DNA from: Halobaculum magnesiiphilum
GTDB taxonomy: Archaea > Halobacteriota > Halobacteria > Halobacteriales > Haloferacaceae
Direction of reading: 5' to 3'
DNA: 64,000 nucleotides
NCBI RefSeq assembly: GCF_019823105.1
Contig: NZ_CP081958.1
Coordinates: forward strand, 2,542,001-2,606,000
Each line of letters starts with the position of its first letter. The stretch's first letter is position 1. Below, piece after piece: positions 33,676-41,690 of this stretch. A program made the position numbers and the translations under genes. Below the pieces are notes generated by a model. The model saw nothing but the letters and a program-made list of their open reading frames with translations, was not told the origin of the DNA and did no database searches.

Positions 33676-34140
33676 TTACGACGATCCGCTCGGTTCGGTC
33701 CCGTCGGTCGCCGTCGCCCGCGACACGGTCCGGACGAGTGCATCCAGCGCGTCGAGGCCGTGACGCTTCGAGATGGTCCCGTCGACCCCGGCAACGTCGT
33801 CGAGGTCGTCGAGGGCGCCCGAGAGCGCGACGACCGGAACGCCGTCGTCGACGCGGCCGACCGCCGTCGCCACCTCGGCGGCGTCGGTCAGAGGCGGGCG
33901 ATGGTCGGTGACGACGCAGTCGACGCCCGACCGGGCGGCCGTGAGCGCGTCGGCGACGCCGTCCGCGTGTACGAGTTCGATCTCGGGGTACGACCGTCGG
34001 AAGTACGCGTCCGTCAACGTCGCGAACTCCTCGTCGGATTCGACGTGCACGACCCGGAGCGACCTCGCCGTCCCATCGTCGCCCCGGCTCTCGGCGCCCC
34101 GGTCCGCCGTCCCCGTTCGGGTCGAGTCGTCCGTCGACAT
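33676..34140 (-). CDS. Stand-alone response-regulator receiver protein
   Basis: A 154-residue protein. After an acidic leader of about 30 residues comes a CheY-like receiver: VVHVESDEEF (acidic pocket), VDCVVTDHRPP (phospho-acceptor Asp), VVALSGALDD (Ser/Thr position) and ISKRHGLDALDALV (conserved Lys). There is no output domain, so it probably signals by protein contact. The acidic pocket has Glu-Ser-Asp rather than a DD pair, a variation seen in haloarchaeal receivers. No histidine kinase is adjacent. Confidence 0.8.
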   Translation of the reverse strand: MSTDDSTRTGTADRGAESRGDDGTARSLRVVHVESDEEFATLTDAYFRRSYPEIELVHADGVADALTAARSGVDCVVTDHRPPLTDAAEVATAVGRVDDGVPVVALSGALDDLDDVAGVDGTISKRHGLDALDALVRTVSRATATDGTEPSGSS

Positions 34141-34277
34141 CCTTGGGACGCTCCCCAATGCCATGGCACTACTTAACATGATCGGCACCGTCAACCGCTG
34201 CGGGAACTGGCGCGGCGACCATCGGTGTCCGTGCCGTGGGGCGATGGGGATTTGAGGCGGGGGCCCCAACGCGGGTC

Positions 34278-34616
34278 GTGAGCGAGCAGTCACGTGATAC
34301 CGGCGACGAGTCCGCCCCCGCCGAGTCGCGCCCGGATCGTCCCCCGATCACCGGGCTGGTGGAGACGCTGTCGGTGAAGCGAAACGTGGCCGTCGGGGCG
34401 GCCGTCGGCGTCGCGCTCGCGGTCGCCGTGTACGCGGTGCGTGCGCTCGAACTGCTCGGCCCGGTCGGCGGCACCCGCGAGTATCCCGTGTTGGGTCCGG
34501 ACGGCTACTTCCTGCTGCTCGCGTTCGTGCTCGCGTCGTCGACGACGCTGCTCGTCGCGTCGGTGCTGACCGTCGTCTCCGCCGTGCGCGCGCTCCGCGC
34601 GCCCGACACCTCCTGA
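34278..34616 (+). CDS. Small membrane protein, two TM helices
   Basis: A 112-residue protein with GTG start at 34278. A hydrophilic, Pro/Asp-rich N-terminus (1-25) is followed by two hydrophobic helices (about 34-54 and 75-100). It is a haloarchaeal membrane protein of unknown function with no motif recognised. The GTG is preferred to the in-frame ATG at 34236 because the latter adds a Trp/Arg peptide that reads as upstream sequence. Confidence 0.6.
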   Translation: MSEQSRDTGDESAPAESRPDRPPITGLVETLSVKRNVAVGAAVGVALAVAVYAVRALELLGPVGGTREYPVLGPDGYFLLLAFVLASSTTLLVASVLTVVSAVRALRAPDTS

Positions 34617-34695
34617 GGGACGCGACGGGCCGGCTGAGAGACGCGACGGGCCGGCGCCGTAACGATAAGGGCTGTGCGGTGCGTGATCGATCCGC

Positions 34696-35031
34696 ATGGC
34701 CGCGAGCACGGCCGAGGCTACCGTCCGGCTCCTCCTCACGGGGGTGTTGTGTCTCGTCCCGACGGTCGCGTACCTCGGGCTGCTTCGGCTCCTCGACCGG
34801 CTCCGAAGCGACGTGCTCGTCGAGCACACGATGCGGATAGCCGCCGAGGAGGAGGCATCCGAGGTGGCGGGCGACGACTGGGACGACCCGCGACGAGCCC
34901 GTCGGCTCGTGTTGTGTTCCGACTGCGCGACGCTGCGCTCGCCCCGTCCCGGGTCGTGTCCGACCTGCGGAGCGTCGCTCGAGGAGGTCGCCGATCGGCC
35001 GGCTTTCGACCGCGGCCCGCGGGGTTCGTGA
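34696..35031 (+). CDS. Membrane-anchored zinc-ribbon protein
   Basis: A 111-residue protein. An N-terminal TM helix (about 8-32, LLLTGVLCLVPTVAYLGLL) is followed by a helical, acidic linker and a C-terminal zinc ribbon with paired knuckles CSDC and CPTC (near 74-93). This is a typical haloarchaeal one-TM zinc-finger protein; role unknown. The preceding gap contains a direct repeat of GACGCGACGGGCCGGC (near 34620 and 34642). Confidence 0.65.
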   Translation: MAASTAEATVRLLLTGVLCLVPTVAYLGLLRLLDRLRSDVLVEHTMRIAAEEEASEVAGDDWDDPRRARRLVLCSDCATLRSPRPGSCPTCGASLEEVADRPAFDRGPRGS

Positions 35032-35039
35032 GCGCGGCG

Positions 35040-36365
35040 TCAGTCCACGTCGAACTCCTCGGGCGAGCCGGCCATCGCCGTGAACCGCTCGGCGCCCGCG
35101 CGGGTTCCCTTCGCGATGAGTACGTCGCCGGCGCGCAGTCGCGTCCCCGCGCCCGGCGAGACGATCCACTCGCCGTCCCCGTTCTCCTCGTCGTCCGATC
35201 CGTCGGCCGCGTCGCCGTTCGCACGGCCGTTCACGTCGCCGTCGGCGGATCCGTCGCTGTCGCGGTCGTCCCGACGACCGCGGCGGACGGCGATGACGCG
35301 CATGCCCGTCGCGGTCTTCACCTCGCGGTCGCCCAGCGTCGAGCCCGCGAGTTCCGATCCCGCGGCGACGACCGCGCGGACGATCACCTCGTCGGACTCC
35401 TCGACGGCCTCCGCGATGACCGGGTGCGCGTCCAGCCCGCGGAGGACGCCCTCGCTGATCTCGACGGCGGCGTCGCTGATCTCCTCGGTCGCGACCGCGA
35501 GGTGGACGAGCCCGCGGAGGCTGACCGGGTCGTCGACGCGCGCGGCCGCCCGGAGCGTCCACGCCTCGAAGCGCGACTTCAGCGCGTCGACCTCCGCCTC
35601 CAACTCGGCGACCTCCTCGGCGACGCCGCGGCTGTCGAACAGCACCGCGCCGTACGCCAGGTCGACGGCCAGCTCGCTCATGTTCTTCATCAGGACGATC
35701 GAGTCGACGGCGCGCTCGAGGTCCTCGACGGCGGGGTCCGGCGACTCCGGTGACTCGTACGCGTCGCCGGAGGCCGCCTCGTACACCTCCCGCAGCCCCT
35801 CCTCGAATCCGCGGAGGATCAGCGTGTCGCCCGTGCGGAGGTCGGTGTCGCGGTCGGGGTTGGTGATCCAGCGGGCCTTCCCGGTGGCCTGATCGCGGCG
35901 GACGGCGATGACGCGAACGCCCGTCTCCGTCTCCATGTTGATGCCTGCGAGGGTCCGACCGACGTACGGCGACCCGTCGGCGACGGGGACGCGAACGAGC
36001 GTCTCGACGGCCTCCGGCAGCGCCGCGCGCATCGCCTCGGGGAGGCCGACCTCCTCGAGAACGATCTTCGCGATGTCGCCGGCGGCGTCGCTGATCGTCT
36101 CGGCGGCGCCGACGACGCCCAACACGGGTGCCAGGTCCTCCACGTCCTCCGGCGAGCGCGCGGCCATCATCACGCTCATGCGCGCCTGCAACTGGAGCAC
36201 GTCCATCCGGGACTCCAGCGCCAGCACCTCCGCCGCCAGGTCGGGGCTCCCGTGGAGCACCGCCGAGTACGACAGGTCGATGAGCAGCTCCGCGGTGTCC
36301 TTCATCTCGGCCAACACGGCCTTCACGCTCACCGGCTCGTACTCGACGGGCTCGTCTCGGTGCAT
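35040..36365 (-). CDS. Doubled PhoU-TrkA_C protein (putative K+ channel/transport regulator)
   Basis: A 441-residue soluble protein built as PhoU-like helices (about 12-110), TrkA-C (RCK_C, about 117-195), a second PhoU-like helical part (about 215-310) and a second TrkA-C (about 318-435) with an acidic insert near 365-395. The two halves align with each other: SVKAVLAEMKDTAELLIDLSYSAVLHGS versus DSIVLMKNMSELAVDLAYGAVLFDS, and TGVRVIAVRRD versus TGMRVIAVRRG. RCK_C binds small nucleotides or ions. With no membrane domain, it may regulate a channel encoded elsewhere; the RCK channel at 537-2222 is a candidate partner. Confidence 0.8.
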   Translation of the reverse strand: MHRDEPVEYEPVSVKAVLAEMKDTAELLIDLSYSAVLHGSPDLAAEVLALESRMDVLQLQARMSVMMAARSPEDVEDLAPVLGVVGAAETISDAAGDIAKIVLEEVGLPEAMRAALPEAVETLVRVPVADGSPYVGRTLAGINMETETGVRVIAVRRDQATGKARWITNPDRDTDLRTGDTLILRGFEEGLREVYEAASGDAYESPESPDPAVEDLERAVDSIVLMKNMSELAVDLAYGAVLFDSRGVAEEVAELEAEVDALKSRFEAWTLRAAARVDDPVSLRGLVHLAVATEEISDAAVEISEGVLRGLDAHPVIAEAVEESDEVIVRAVVAAGSELAGSTLGDREVKTATGMRVIAVRRGRRDDRDSDGSADGDVNGRANGDAADGSDDEENGDGEWIVSPGAGTRLRAGDVLIAKGTRAGAERFTAMAGSPEEFDVD

Positions 36366-36413
36366 CCGATGGTGGAGCGGTTCGACGGGCCGGCGGAAAA
36401 GGGTTGCTCGGGG

Positions 36414-36881
36414 CTATTCCCGGTCGGCGTCCCGGAACAGCCGGTAGGAGGTGCGGCCGACGGCCACGTCCTTCTGCTCGCCGTCCGGGGCGACGCTGGA
36501 GACGAGCGTGTCGGTGAAGCCCATCGAGCCGCCCGCGCGCAACACCTCCGCCTCGACGCGGAGGTCGTTCGTCGCGGGACGGAGGTAGGTGACGTTGAGG
36601 TCCGTCGTCGCCAGCGACCCGGTCGTCGGCTCGTCGAACGTCGACCGCAGGGCGAACCCGGAGGCGGTGTCCACCAGCGTCGCCGCGATCCCCCCGTGGA
36701 TCGAGCCCACCGGCGACCCGGGATTGACGAGCTTCTCGTCGTACGGGACCGACATGACGATGCGGCCGCGGTCCAGCTCCTCGACGGTCAGATCGAGCCA
36801 CGAGAGGAAGCCGTGGCTCTCGATGAACGCCTGCAACAGGTCGACGTGGTCGTCGTCGATGTGTGCGGGGTCGTCGCTCAT
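36414..36881 (-). CDS. PaaI-like hotdog thioesterase
   Basis: A 155-residue hotdog-fold protein starting MSDDPAHIDDDHVDLL. NPGSPVGSIHGGIAATLVDTASGFA is the characteristic (G-x-x-HGG-...-Asp) acyl-CoA thioesterase segment, with Asp in VDT as the likely catalytic residue. The C-terminal strand LNVTYLRPA also fits. It hydrolyses acyl- or aryl-CoA thioesters. ATG 36881 is preferred; the frame upstream only adds 10 residues with cysteines. Confidence 0.85.
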   Translation of the reverse strand: MSDDPAHIDDDHVDLLQAFIESHGFLSWLDLTVEELDRGRIVMSVPYDEKLVNPGSPVGSIHGGIAATLVDTASGFALRSTFDEPTTGSLATTDLNVTYLRPATNDLRVEAEVLRAGGSMGFTDTLVSSVAPDGEQKDVAVGRTSYRLFRDADRE

Positions 36882-36954
36882 GTCCCGAGTGGCGCCGTCG
36901 CAGCACTTCACCGTTCGGTTCGGCCGCGACGACGCGGACTCCGTTAGCCGTGGT

Positions 36955-37599
36955 TCAGTCGTCGGACCCGGCCTCGGTCACGTCGCTCAGGCTGGTCTCG
37001 TCCGGCGGTGACCTGCTTTCCCCCTCGCCGAAGCCGGCCGAGAGAATGCGCGTGAGCGCCTCCTCGACCTTCTCGTCGGTCTCGGTGAGGTCCTCGGATT
37101 CGATCTCCATGACGAAGCCGGTCGTGATGTTCGGCGCCGTCGGCATGAACACGACTTCGCGGCCGTCGGCGGTCGTCTTGCCGGTCTTGAACGCGGTCAT
37201 GCGCATCCCGTTCCACGGCTCGATCTTCACCGGCGTCTGGAGGTCCTCGGTCCCCGTGAGCGCGGTTTCGACGGCCAGCTTCGAGGCGTTGTAGATGACG
37301 CGCAGCCCCGGGACCCGGTTGATCGCGCCGTCGATCACCCCCTCCGCGAGTCGGCCGGCGGTCGTCCGCATGAGATACCCCGCCGAGAACACGAGCAGAA
37401 CGAACACCACGAGCGCGGTGATCACCTCCGCGAACTCGTACAGCGCGAGGTAGTCCGGGTTCGGGTTCTCGGGGGTTATCGTGGGGACGAACGGCAGCGT
37501 CGACAGGAGGTTGTACAGCCAGTTCGCGACGAAGAGGATGACGAGAAGCGGCGTGACGACGACCAGTCCGCTCGCGAAATCGCGCTTCCACGTGGACAT
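36955..37599 (-). CDS. DUF502 family membrane protein
   Basis: A 214-residue protein with two TM helices (about 11-31 and 58-80) and a conserved DUF502 cytoplasmic block: [19 protein letters not shown], then [19 protein letters not shown] and [19 protein letters not shown]. The tail (about 180-214) is acidic. DUF502 proteins occur in bacteria, plants and archaea, and function is poorly defined. Neighbours are a thioesterase and proline dehydrogenase on the same strand. Confidence 0.85.
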   Translation of the reverse strand: MSTWKRDFASGLVVVTPLLVILFVANWLYNLLSTLPFVPTITPENPNPDYLALYEFAEVITALVVFVLLVFSAGYLMRTTAGRLAEGVIDGAINRVPGLRVIYNASKLAVETALTGTEDLQTPVKIEPWNGMRMTAFKTGKTTADGREVVFMPTAPNITTGFVMEIESEDLTETDEKVEEALTRILSAGFGEGESRSPPDETSLSDVTEAGSDD

Positions 37600-37715
37600 T
37601 CGAGGTTCACCCGTTCATCGGGGACGAGGGCATATCAGCCCTTCTACACGGGGATGGGCGAGCCTGTCGGGGTCCCCGTACCGGAGACTGCCGCTACCGA
37701 GGCGCTCGCGGCCGC

Positions 37716-38555
37716 TCAGACGCCGACGATCGCACGGATCGCGAACAGCGCGTTCTCCTTGCGCTCGCGAACGCGGCGGTAAAAGTACGACATCCACTTG
37801 TCGCCATAGGGGGCGTACTGCCACGTCTCGACGCCCTCGTCCGCCAGCCGGCGCTGTTCGACCTCGCGGACGCCCATGAGCATCTGCACCTCGTAGTCGG
37901 CGCCGTACTCGGCCGACAGTTCGGCCGCGAGGGAGATCATCTTCGGGTCGTGGCTGCCGACGGCGATGCCCCCCTCTCGCTCCTTGAACAGGAACTCGAG
38001 GTCCTCGCGGTACGCCTCGTTCACGTCGGCCTTGTCGGTGTAGGCGATCGACTCGGGCTCGTCGTAGGCGCCCTTCACGAGCCGTATCTTCCCCGGAACG
38101 TCCGCCAGCCGGTCGAGGTCCTCGCGGGTGCGACGGAGGTTCGCCTGCACGCACTGCCCGACGCCGCCGTCGAACTCGCGGGTCAGCTCCTCGAAGGCGT
38201 CGAGCGTCGCGTCGGTCGTGTCGGCGTCCTCCATGTCACACCAGACGAACACGCCGTGTTCGTCGCCGGCCTCGACGACCCGGCGGAGGTTCCCGTGGAA
38301 CACGTCGTCGCCGATGTCGATCCCGAGCTGGGAGGGCTTCACCGAGACGCAGGCGTCCAGGTCCGATCCGCCGATATCGCGGATCAGGGAGACGTACGCC
38401 TCGGCGTCGGCGGCGGCGGCCGAGCGCTCGCGGTAGTGCTCGCCGAGGAGGTTGAGGATCACCTTCACGCCGTCCTCGTTGGCGCGGCGAACGTGGTCGA
38501 ACGCCGCGGCCGGCGTCTCGCCCGCGACGAAGCGGCTGGCGATGGGCGGGATCAT
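37716..38555 (-). CDS. Proline dehydrogenase
   Basis: A 279-residue FAD-dependent TIM-barrel enzyme of the monofunctional ProDH family. [11 protein letters not shown] binds near the flavin, [15 protein letters not shown] is the signature segment, GSHDP follows, and VQMLMGVRE and [22 protein letters not shown] form the C-terminal active-site Tyr/Arg-Arg helix. It oxidises proline to P5C, feeding electrons to the quinone pool. ATG 38555 (MIPPIASRF) gives family length; the upstream frame to 38705 is Arg-rich. No P5C dehydrogenase is adjacent. Confidence 0.88.
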   Translation of the reverse strand: MIPPIASRFVAGETPAAAFDHVRRANEDGVKVILNLLGEHYRERSAAAADAEAYVSLIRDIGGSDLDACVSVKPSQLGIDIGDDVFHGNLRRVVEAGDEHGVFVWCDMEDADTTDATLDAFEELTREFDGGVGQCVQANLRRTREDLDRLADVPGKIRLVKGAYDEPESIAYTDKADVNEAYREDLEFLFKEREGGIAVGSHDPKMISLAAELSAEYGADYEVQMLMGVREVEQRRLADEGVETWQYAPYGDKWMSYFYRRVRERKENALFAIRAIVGV

Positions 38556-38735
38556 GTCGGTGGCAACGCTTGCCGGTCGCGTGTCTTGAGTTCCGCGGAT
38601 CCGCGTCGACCGCCGGTGCCGCGAACGTGGCGTCGACCGCCGCGCGGGTCGACGGTGCGGACCCGCGACGTTCGTCACACGCCGGCGCCCCGGAACCCCG
38701 CCCACTTAACACCGAACGCGAACCAGCCTCCGACG

Positions 38736-39284
38736 ATGGCCGGACTCGTCGAACTCGTCGCGGGCGCGCTGTGGGCGATGTTGCCGGCGTACGTTCCGAA
38801 CAACGCCGCCGTGCTCGCGGGCGGGGGCGCGGCGATCGACGGCGGGCGGACGTGGGGCGGCCGCCGCGTGCTCGGCGACGGGAAGACGTGGCGCGGCACC
38901 GCCGTCGGCACGCTCGCGGGCGTGGCACTCGCGTTCGCACTCAACGCGGTCGCGGACCCCGTCGGCGCCGCCGTCGGCGTCGACCTCCCGACGTTCCCGC
39001 CGCTGGCGGCACTCGGACTCGCGCTGGGCGCGATGCTCGGCGACATCGGCGCCTCGTTCCTCAAGCGTCGGTCGGGTCGCGAGCGGGGCGCCTCCTTCCC
39101 CGGGCTCGACCAGCTCGACTTCGTCGTCGGCGCGCTGGTGCTCGCGCTGGCGCTGGCGCCCGCGTGGACGCTCGCGACGTTCACGCTCGAACGCCTCGCC
39201 GTCGTGCTCGTCGCGACGCCGCTGTTGCACGTCGCGACGAACGTCATTGCCTACCTGATCGGCGTCAAGAACGAGCCGTGGTAG
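38736..39284 (+). CDS. carS: CDP-archaeol synthase (CDP-2,3-bis-geranylgeranyl-glycerol synthase)
   Basis: A 182-residue integral membrane enzyme (formerly DUF46) with about five helices. [31 protein letters not shown] and [33 protein letters not shown] are the CarS signature blocks with the Lys/Asp residues that handle CTP. It transfers CMP to unsaturated archaetidic acid in ether-lipid synthesis. ATG 38736 matches the family N-terminus. Divergent from proline dehydrogenase. Confidence 0.92.
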   Translation: MAGLVELVAGALWAMLPAYVPNNAAVLAGGGAAIDGGRTWGGRRVLGDGKTWRGTAVGTLAGVALAFALNAVADPVGAAVGVDLPTFPPLAALGLALGAMLGDIGASFLKRRSGRERGASFPGLDQLDFVVGALVLALALAPAWTLATFTLERLAVVLVATPLLHVATNVIAYLIGVKNEPW

Positions 39285-39380
39285 AACCCCTGTAGTCGAC
39301 GCGAGGACGACGCCCAACCCGAATTCACTCGTGAGAATCGGGCCGGTGCGGTTTTGAGGGCTCCCCGCGGCGGTCGGGAC

Positions 39381-39893
39381 GTGAGCGACTCGGACGTCTC
39401 GGAGTCGAGCGACCCTCCGGAGGGAGTCGAGGAGGAGGGCGAGCTGTCGCCACGCGAGCACGTCCGGGTCATGTTTCCGAGCATCGCGCTGGCGTTCATG
39501 TTGCTTGCGGCCGCCAGCGTCGCGGGGATCGGCGGCGTCGTCGCGACGGGTCTCGGCGGCGAGCCGATCGACCGGCCCGAGGGGTTCTCCTTCTCCGTCG
39601 ACGGCGAGGGTGACGACACGGCCATCGTGGTCACCCACCCCGACGGCGCCGTCCCCTCCGAGGAGCGCGTCGTCGTCGTCGACGAGGCGGGCACGAAGGT
39701 TCCGTGGACCGACCTCCGGACCGACACGGGCGAGGCGGAGATCACCGGCCGCAGCGCGCTCGCGTGTCCGACCCAGGGGGCGACCTACCGCGTCGTCTTC
39801 GAGGGTCGCGCGGCCGACCACACGGTCGGCGCCTACGAGGTCGACGCGCCCATCCCCGCGAGCGTCGTCGAGCGGTGCGAGGCGGCGAACTGA
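39381..39893 (+). CDS. Single-TM exported protein of unknown function
   Basis: A 170-residue protein with GTG start. An acidic cytoplasmic N-terminus (about 1-30) is followed by one TM helix (about 32-58) and an extracellular beta-rich domain with [34 protein letters not shown] and a late pair of cysteines ([16 protein letters not shown]) that could form a disulfide. The membrane-plus-beta arrangement resembles haloarchaeal pilin-like proteins, but no PibD site is evident. Short gap to pyrE on the same strand. Confidence 0.65.
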   Translation: MSDSDVSESSDPPEGVEEEGELSPREHVRVMFPSIALAFMLLAAASVAGIGGVVATGLGGEPIDRPEGFSFSVDGEGDDTAIVVTHPDGAVPSEERVVVVDEAGTKVPWTDLRTDTGEAEITGRSALACPTQGATYRVVFEGRAADHTVGAYEVDAPIPASVVERCEAAN

Positions 39894-39988
39894 TAGGCCG
39901 AGGCGGCGGACCACGGTCCCGCTGCGACGACCTTCGGTGGCGGCCGCGGACCGATAGCCTTTCGCGGCGGCGCGCGCCTCACTCGGGT

Positions 39989-40534
39989 ATGCGCGACTCC
40001 ACCGACGACGCCGTCACGGACGCGGAGCTGATCGCCGCGCTTCGGGAGGCGGAGGCCGTCCTGTTCGGCGAGTTCGAGCTCGCCCACGGGGGGACGAGCG
40101 ACTACTACGTCGACAAGTACCGCTTCGAGACCGACCCCACCTGTCTGGGGCTCGTCGCCCGGGCGTACGCCGAGCGCGTCGGCGACGCGAAACTCGCGGG
40201 CGTCGCGCTCGGCGCCGTCCCGCTCGTGGCGGCGACCGCCGTCGAGACCGGCTCGCCGTACGTCATCGTCCGCAAGGCCGCCAAGGAGTACGGCACCGGG
40301 AACCGGATCGAGGGGGCGGTCGACGAGGGCGAGGAGGTCGTCGTGTTGGAGGACATCGCCACGACGGGGAAGTCCGCCCTCGACGCCGTCGAGGCACTGC
40401 GCGAGGCGGGCGCGACCGTGAACAGGGTGCTCGTCGTCGTCGACCGCGAGGAGGGCGCCGCGGAGCTGCTCGCGGACCACGACGTGGAGCTGGAGTCGCT
40501 GCTGACGGCGACGCGCCTGCTCGAGGACAGGTAG
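39989..40534 (+). CDS. pyrE: Orotate phosphoribosyltransferase
   Basis: A 181-residue enzyme. [25 protein letters not shown] is the OPRTase N-terminal hood and orotate segment. [20 protein letters not shown] contains the catalytic Lys loop, and [25 protein letters not shown] is the PRPP-binding loop. It converts orotate and PRPP to OMP in pyrimidine synthesis. ATG 39989 ([11 protein letters not shown]) gives the halophile-type acidic N-terminus. Confidence 0.92.
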   Translation: MRDSTDDAVTDAELIAALREAEAVLFGEFELAHGGTSDYYVDKYRFETDPTCLGLVARAYAERVGDAKLAGVALGAVPLVAATAVETGSPYVIVRKAAKEYGTGNRIEGAVDEGEEVVVLEDIATTGKSALDAVEALREAGATVNRVLVVVDREEGAAELLADHDVELESLLTATRLLEDR

Positions 40535-40696
40535 CGTCCCGCCGCGCCGGAAGCGTTTCTTCGCCGGAATCTCGCTCGGGGTTCGTCTCGTCAGCCGTCG
40601 TACCCGGTCGGTGTCGCCGGTCCACAGCGAGGTAGCCACACATACGCAAGACTGGCTGATCGAGGAGTGATCGAATTCGAAGTGTTCATACTTGCA

Positions 40697-40716
40697 CGAA
40701 CGAGCATAGATCTATG
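40697..40716. promoter_or_regulatory. CGAAC box and CATAGATCTATG palindrome at the start of the HTH-PRTase gene
   Basis: CATAGATCTATG (40705-40716) is a perfect 12-base palindrome that includes the start codon. CGAAC sits just before it at 40697-40701, and TTCATAC at 40685-40691 may be the TATA box. This would suit autoregulation by the encoded HTH protein. Confidence 0.45.
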
Positions 40717-41427
40717 AACAGGGCCGAGAAGGCCGCCCTGCAGTTGCAGGCGGTCGCCGTGTTGCGGACGCTGAAGGAGACGCGAACGTACGACGAACTC
40801 GCCGAGGTGACCGGCCTGCCGGCGGGCGACCTGAACCGCTACGTCAACGGGCACGTCCTCCCGGGCGCCGAGCGCGCCCAGGAGGTCGTCGGCGGCATCG
40901 GTCACGAGACGCTCGCGGCCGAGCTTGAGGCCCGCATCGGCTTCGACGACGAGGGGTACGTCGACAACTCCGGTGTCGTGTTCGACCAGCCGTTCCTGGA
41001 CCTCGTGGCGCCCGTCGCCGCCGAGTCGTTCGAGTTCGAGACGCCGGACGTGGTGCTCACGGCCGCGACCGACGGGATCACCCTGGGCGCGGCGATGGCG
41101 AGCCACTTCGACGCCCGCGTCGCCTACGCGAAGAAGTCGAAGGAGACGGCAGTCGAGGAGTTCATCGAGTCGCGCCAGCGGCTCGCCTCCGGGATCGAGC
41201 TGACGTACTACCTCCCCGCGGGCGCCATCGACGCCGGCGAGTCCGTGCTCGTCGTCGACGACCTCATCCGGTCGGGCGAGACGCAGGAGCTGCTGCTCGA
41301 CATCGCGCTTCAGGCCGACGCCGACGTGGCCGGCGTGTTCGCGCTCATCGCCGTCGGCGACGAGGGGACCGACCGGGCGTCGGAGATCACCGACGCGCCG
41401 GTGGGTGCGTTGACGCGGTTCGAGTAG
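40714..41427 (+). CDS. HTH-phosphoribosyltransferase protein, putative purine regulator or PRTase
   Basis: A 237-residue protein with an N-terminal helix-turn-helix (about 15-60: LKETRTYDELAEVTGLPAGDLNRYVNGHVLPG) and a type I phosphoribosyltransferase domain. The PRPP loop is ESVLVVDDLIRSGETQELL (near 185-203). The HTH-PRTase fusion is the plan of Bacillus PurR and of haloarchaeal PyrE-like regulators such as GfcR. The gene downstream is a purine-type permease, which favours a role in purine salvage or its control. Enzymatic versus purely regulatory role cannot be told from sequence. Confidence 0.75.
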   Translation: MNRAEKAALQLQAVAVLRTLKETRTYDELAEVTGLPAGDLNRYVNGHVLPGAERAQEVVGGIGHETLAAELEARIGFDDEGYVDNSGVVFDQPFLDLVAPVAAESFEFETPDVVLTAATDGITLGAAMASHFDARVAYAKKSKETAVEEFIESRQRLASGIELTYYLPAGAIDAGESVLVVDDLIRSGETQELLLDIALQADADVAGVFALIAVGDEGTDRASEITDAPVGALTRFE

Positions 41428-41429
41428 GG

Positions 41430-41493
41430 CGAGGCGCGAGCGAAGCGAGCGCCTCGGACAGACGGCGGCGAGGTCTTCGTGCCGAGCCGCCCA
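41430..41493 (-). repeat. Dispersed hairpin repeat after the HTH-PRTase gene
   Basis: GAGGCGCGAGCGAAGCGAGCGCCTC (about 41430-41455, given here as a palindrome-like block with GAGGCGC and GCGCCTC arms) is followed by a block at 41463-41493 that, on the minus strand, reads GGGCGGCTCGGCAC then GAAGACC then TCGCCGCCG. Near-identical blocks are at 44873-44903 and 63727-63757. It starts two bases after the stop codon. Confidence 0.6.
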
Positions 41494-41615
41494 GAAAGGA
41501 AGCGAGGCGCGAACGCTCCGCGTCGCTGTCGGCGTCGCCGCCACAGTCAGTTTGTTTCGTGTCGCCGTCGGCGAGACGGACGGATCGGGACAACGTACTG
41601 ACGCTTCCCCTCCGA

Positions 41616-41678
41616 CTAATATCCACATTAGTGCATATATTGTCGTGAAAAAGCCGAACGCTTAAGCCAAATATGCAC
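41616..41678. promoter_or_regulatory. Candidate control region of the NCS2 permease
   Basis: CTAAT/ATTAG (41616-41631) and GTGCATAT (41631-41638) with its inverse ATATGCAC (41671-41678) form inverted repeats. CCGAACG (41653-41659) resembles the core of the Bacillus PurR box. CTTAAGCC (41661-41668) is the TATA-like box, which places transcription start near 41690 and supports ATG 41691 over 41673. Together they suggest purine-responsive control, an inference. Confidence 0.45.
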
Positions 41679-41690
41679 AAGTGTGGCGAC

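Noticed and set aside
34348-36906. 852-codon minus-strand frame over the region of small membrane genes and the PhoU-TrkA_C gene
   Set aside because: Arg/Gly-rich shadow of genes on both strands; the real minus-strand genes here are in other frames with clear motifs.
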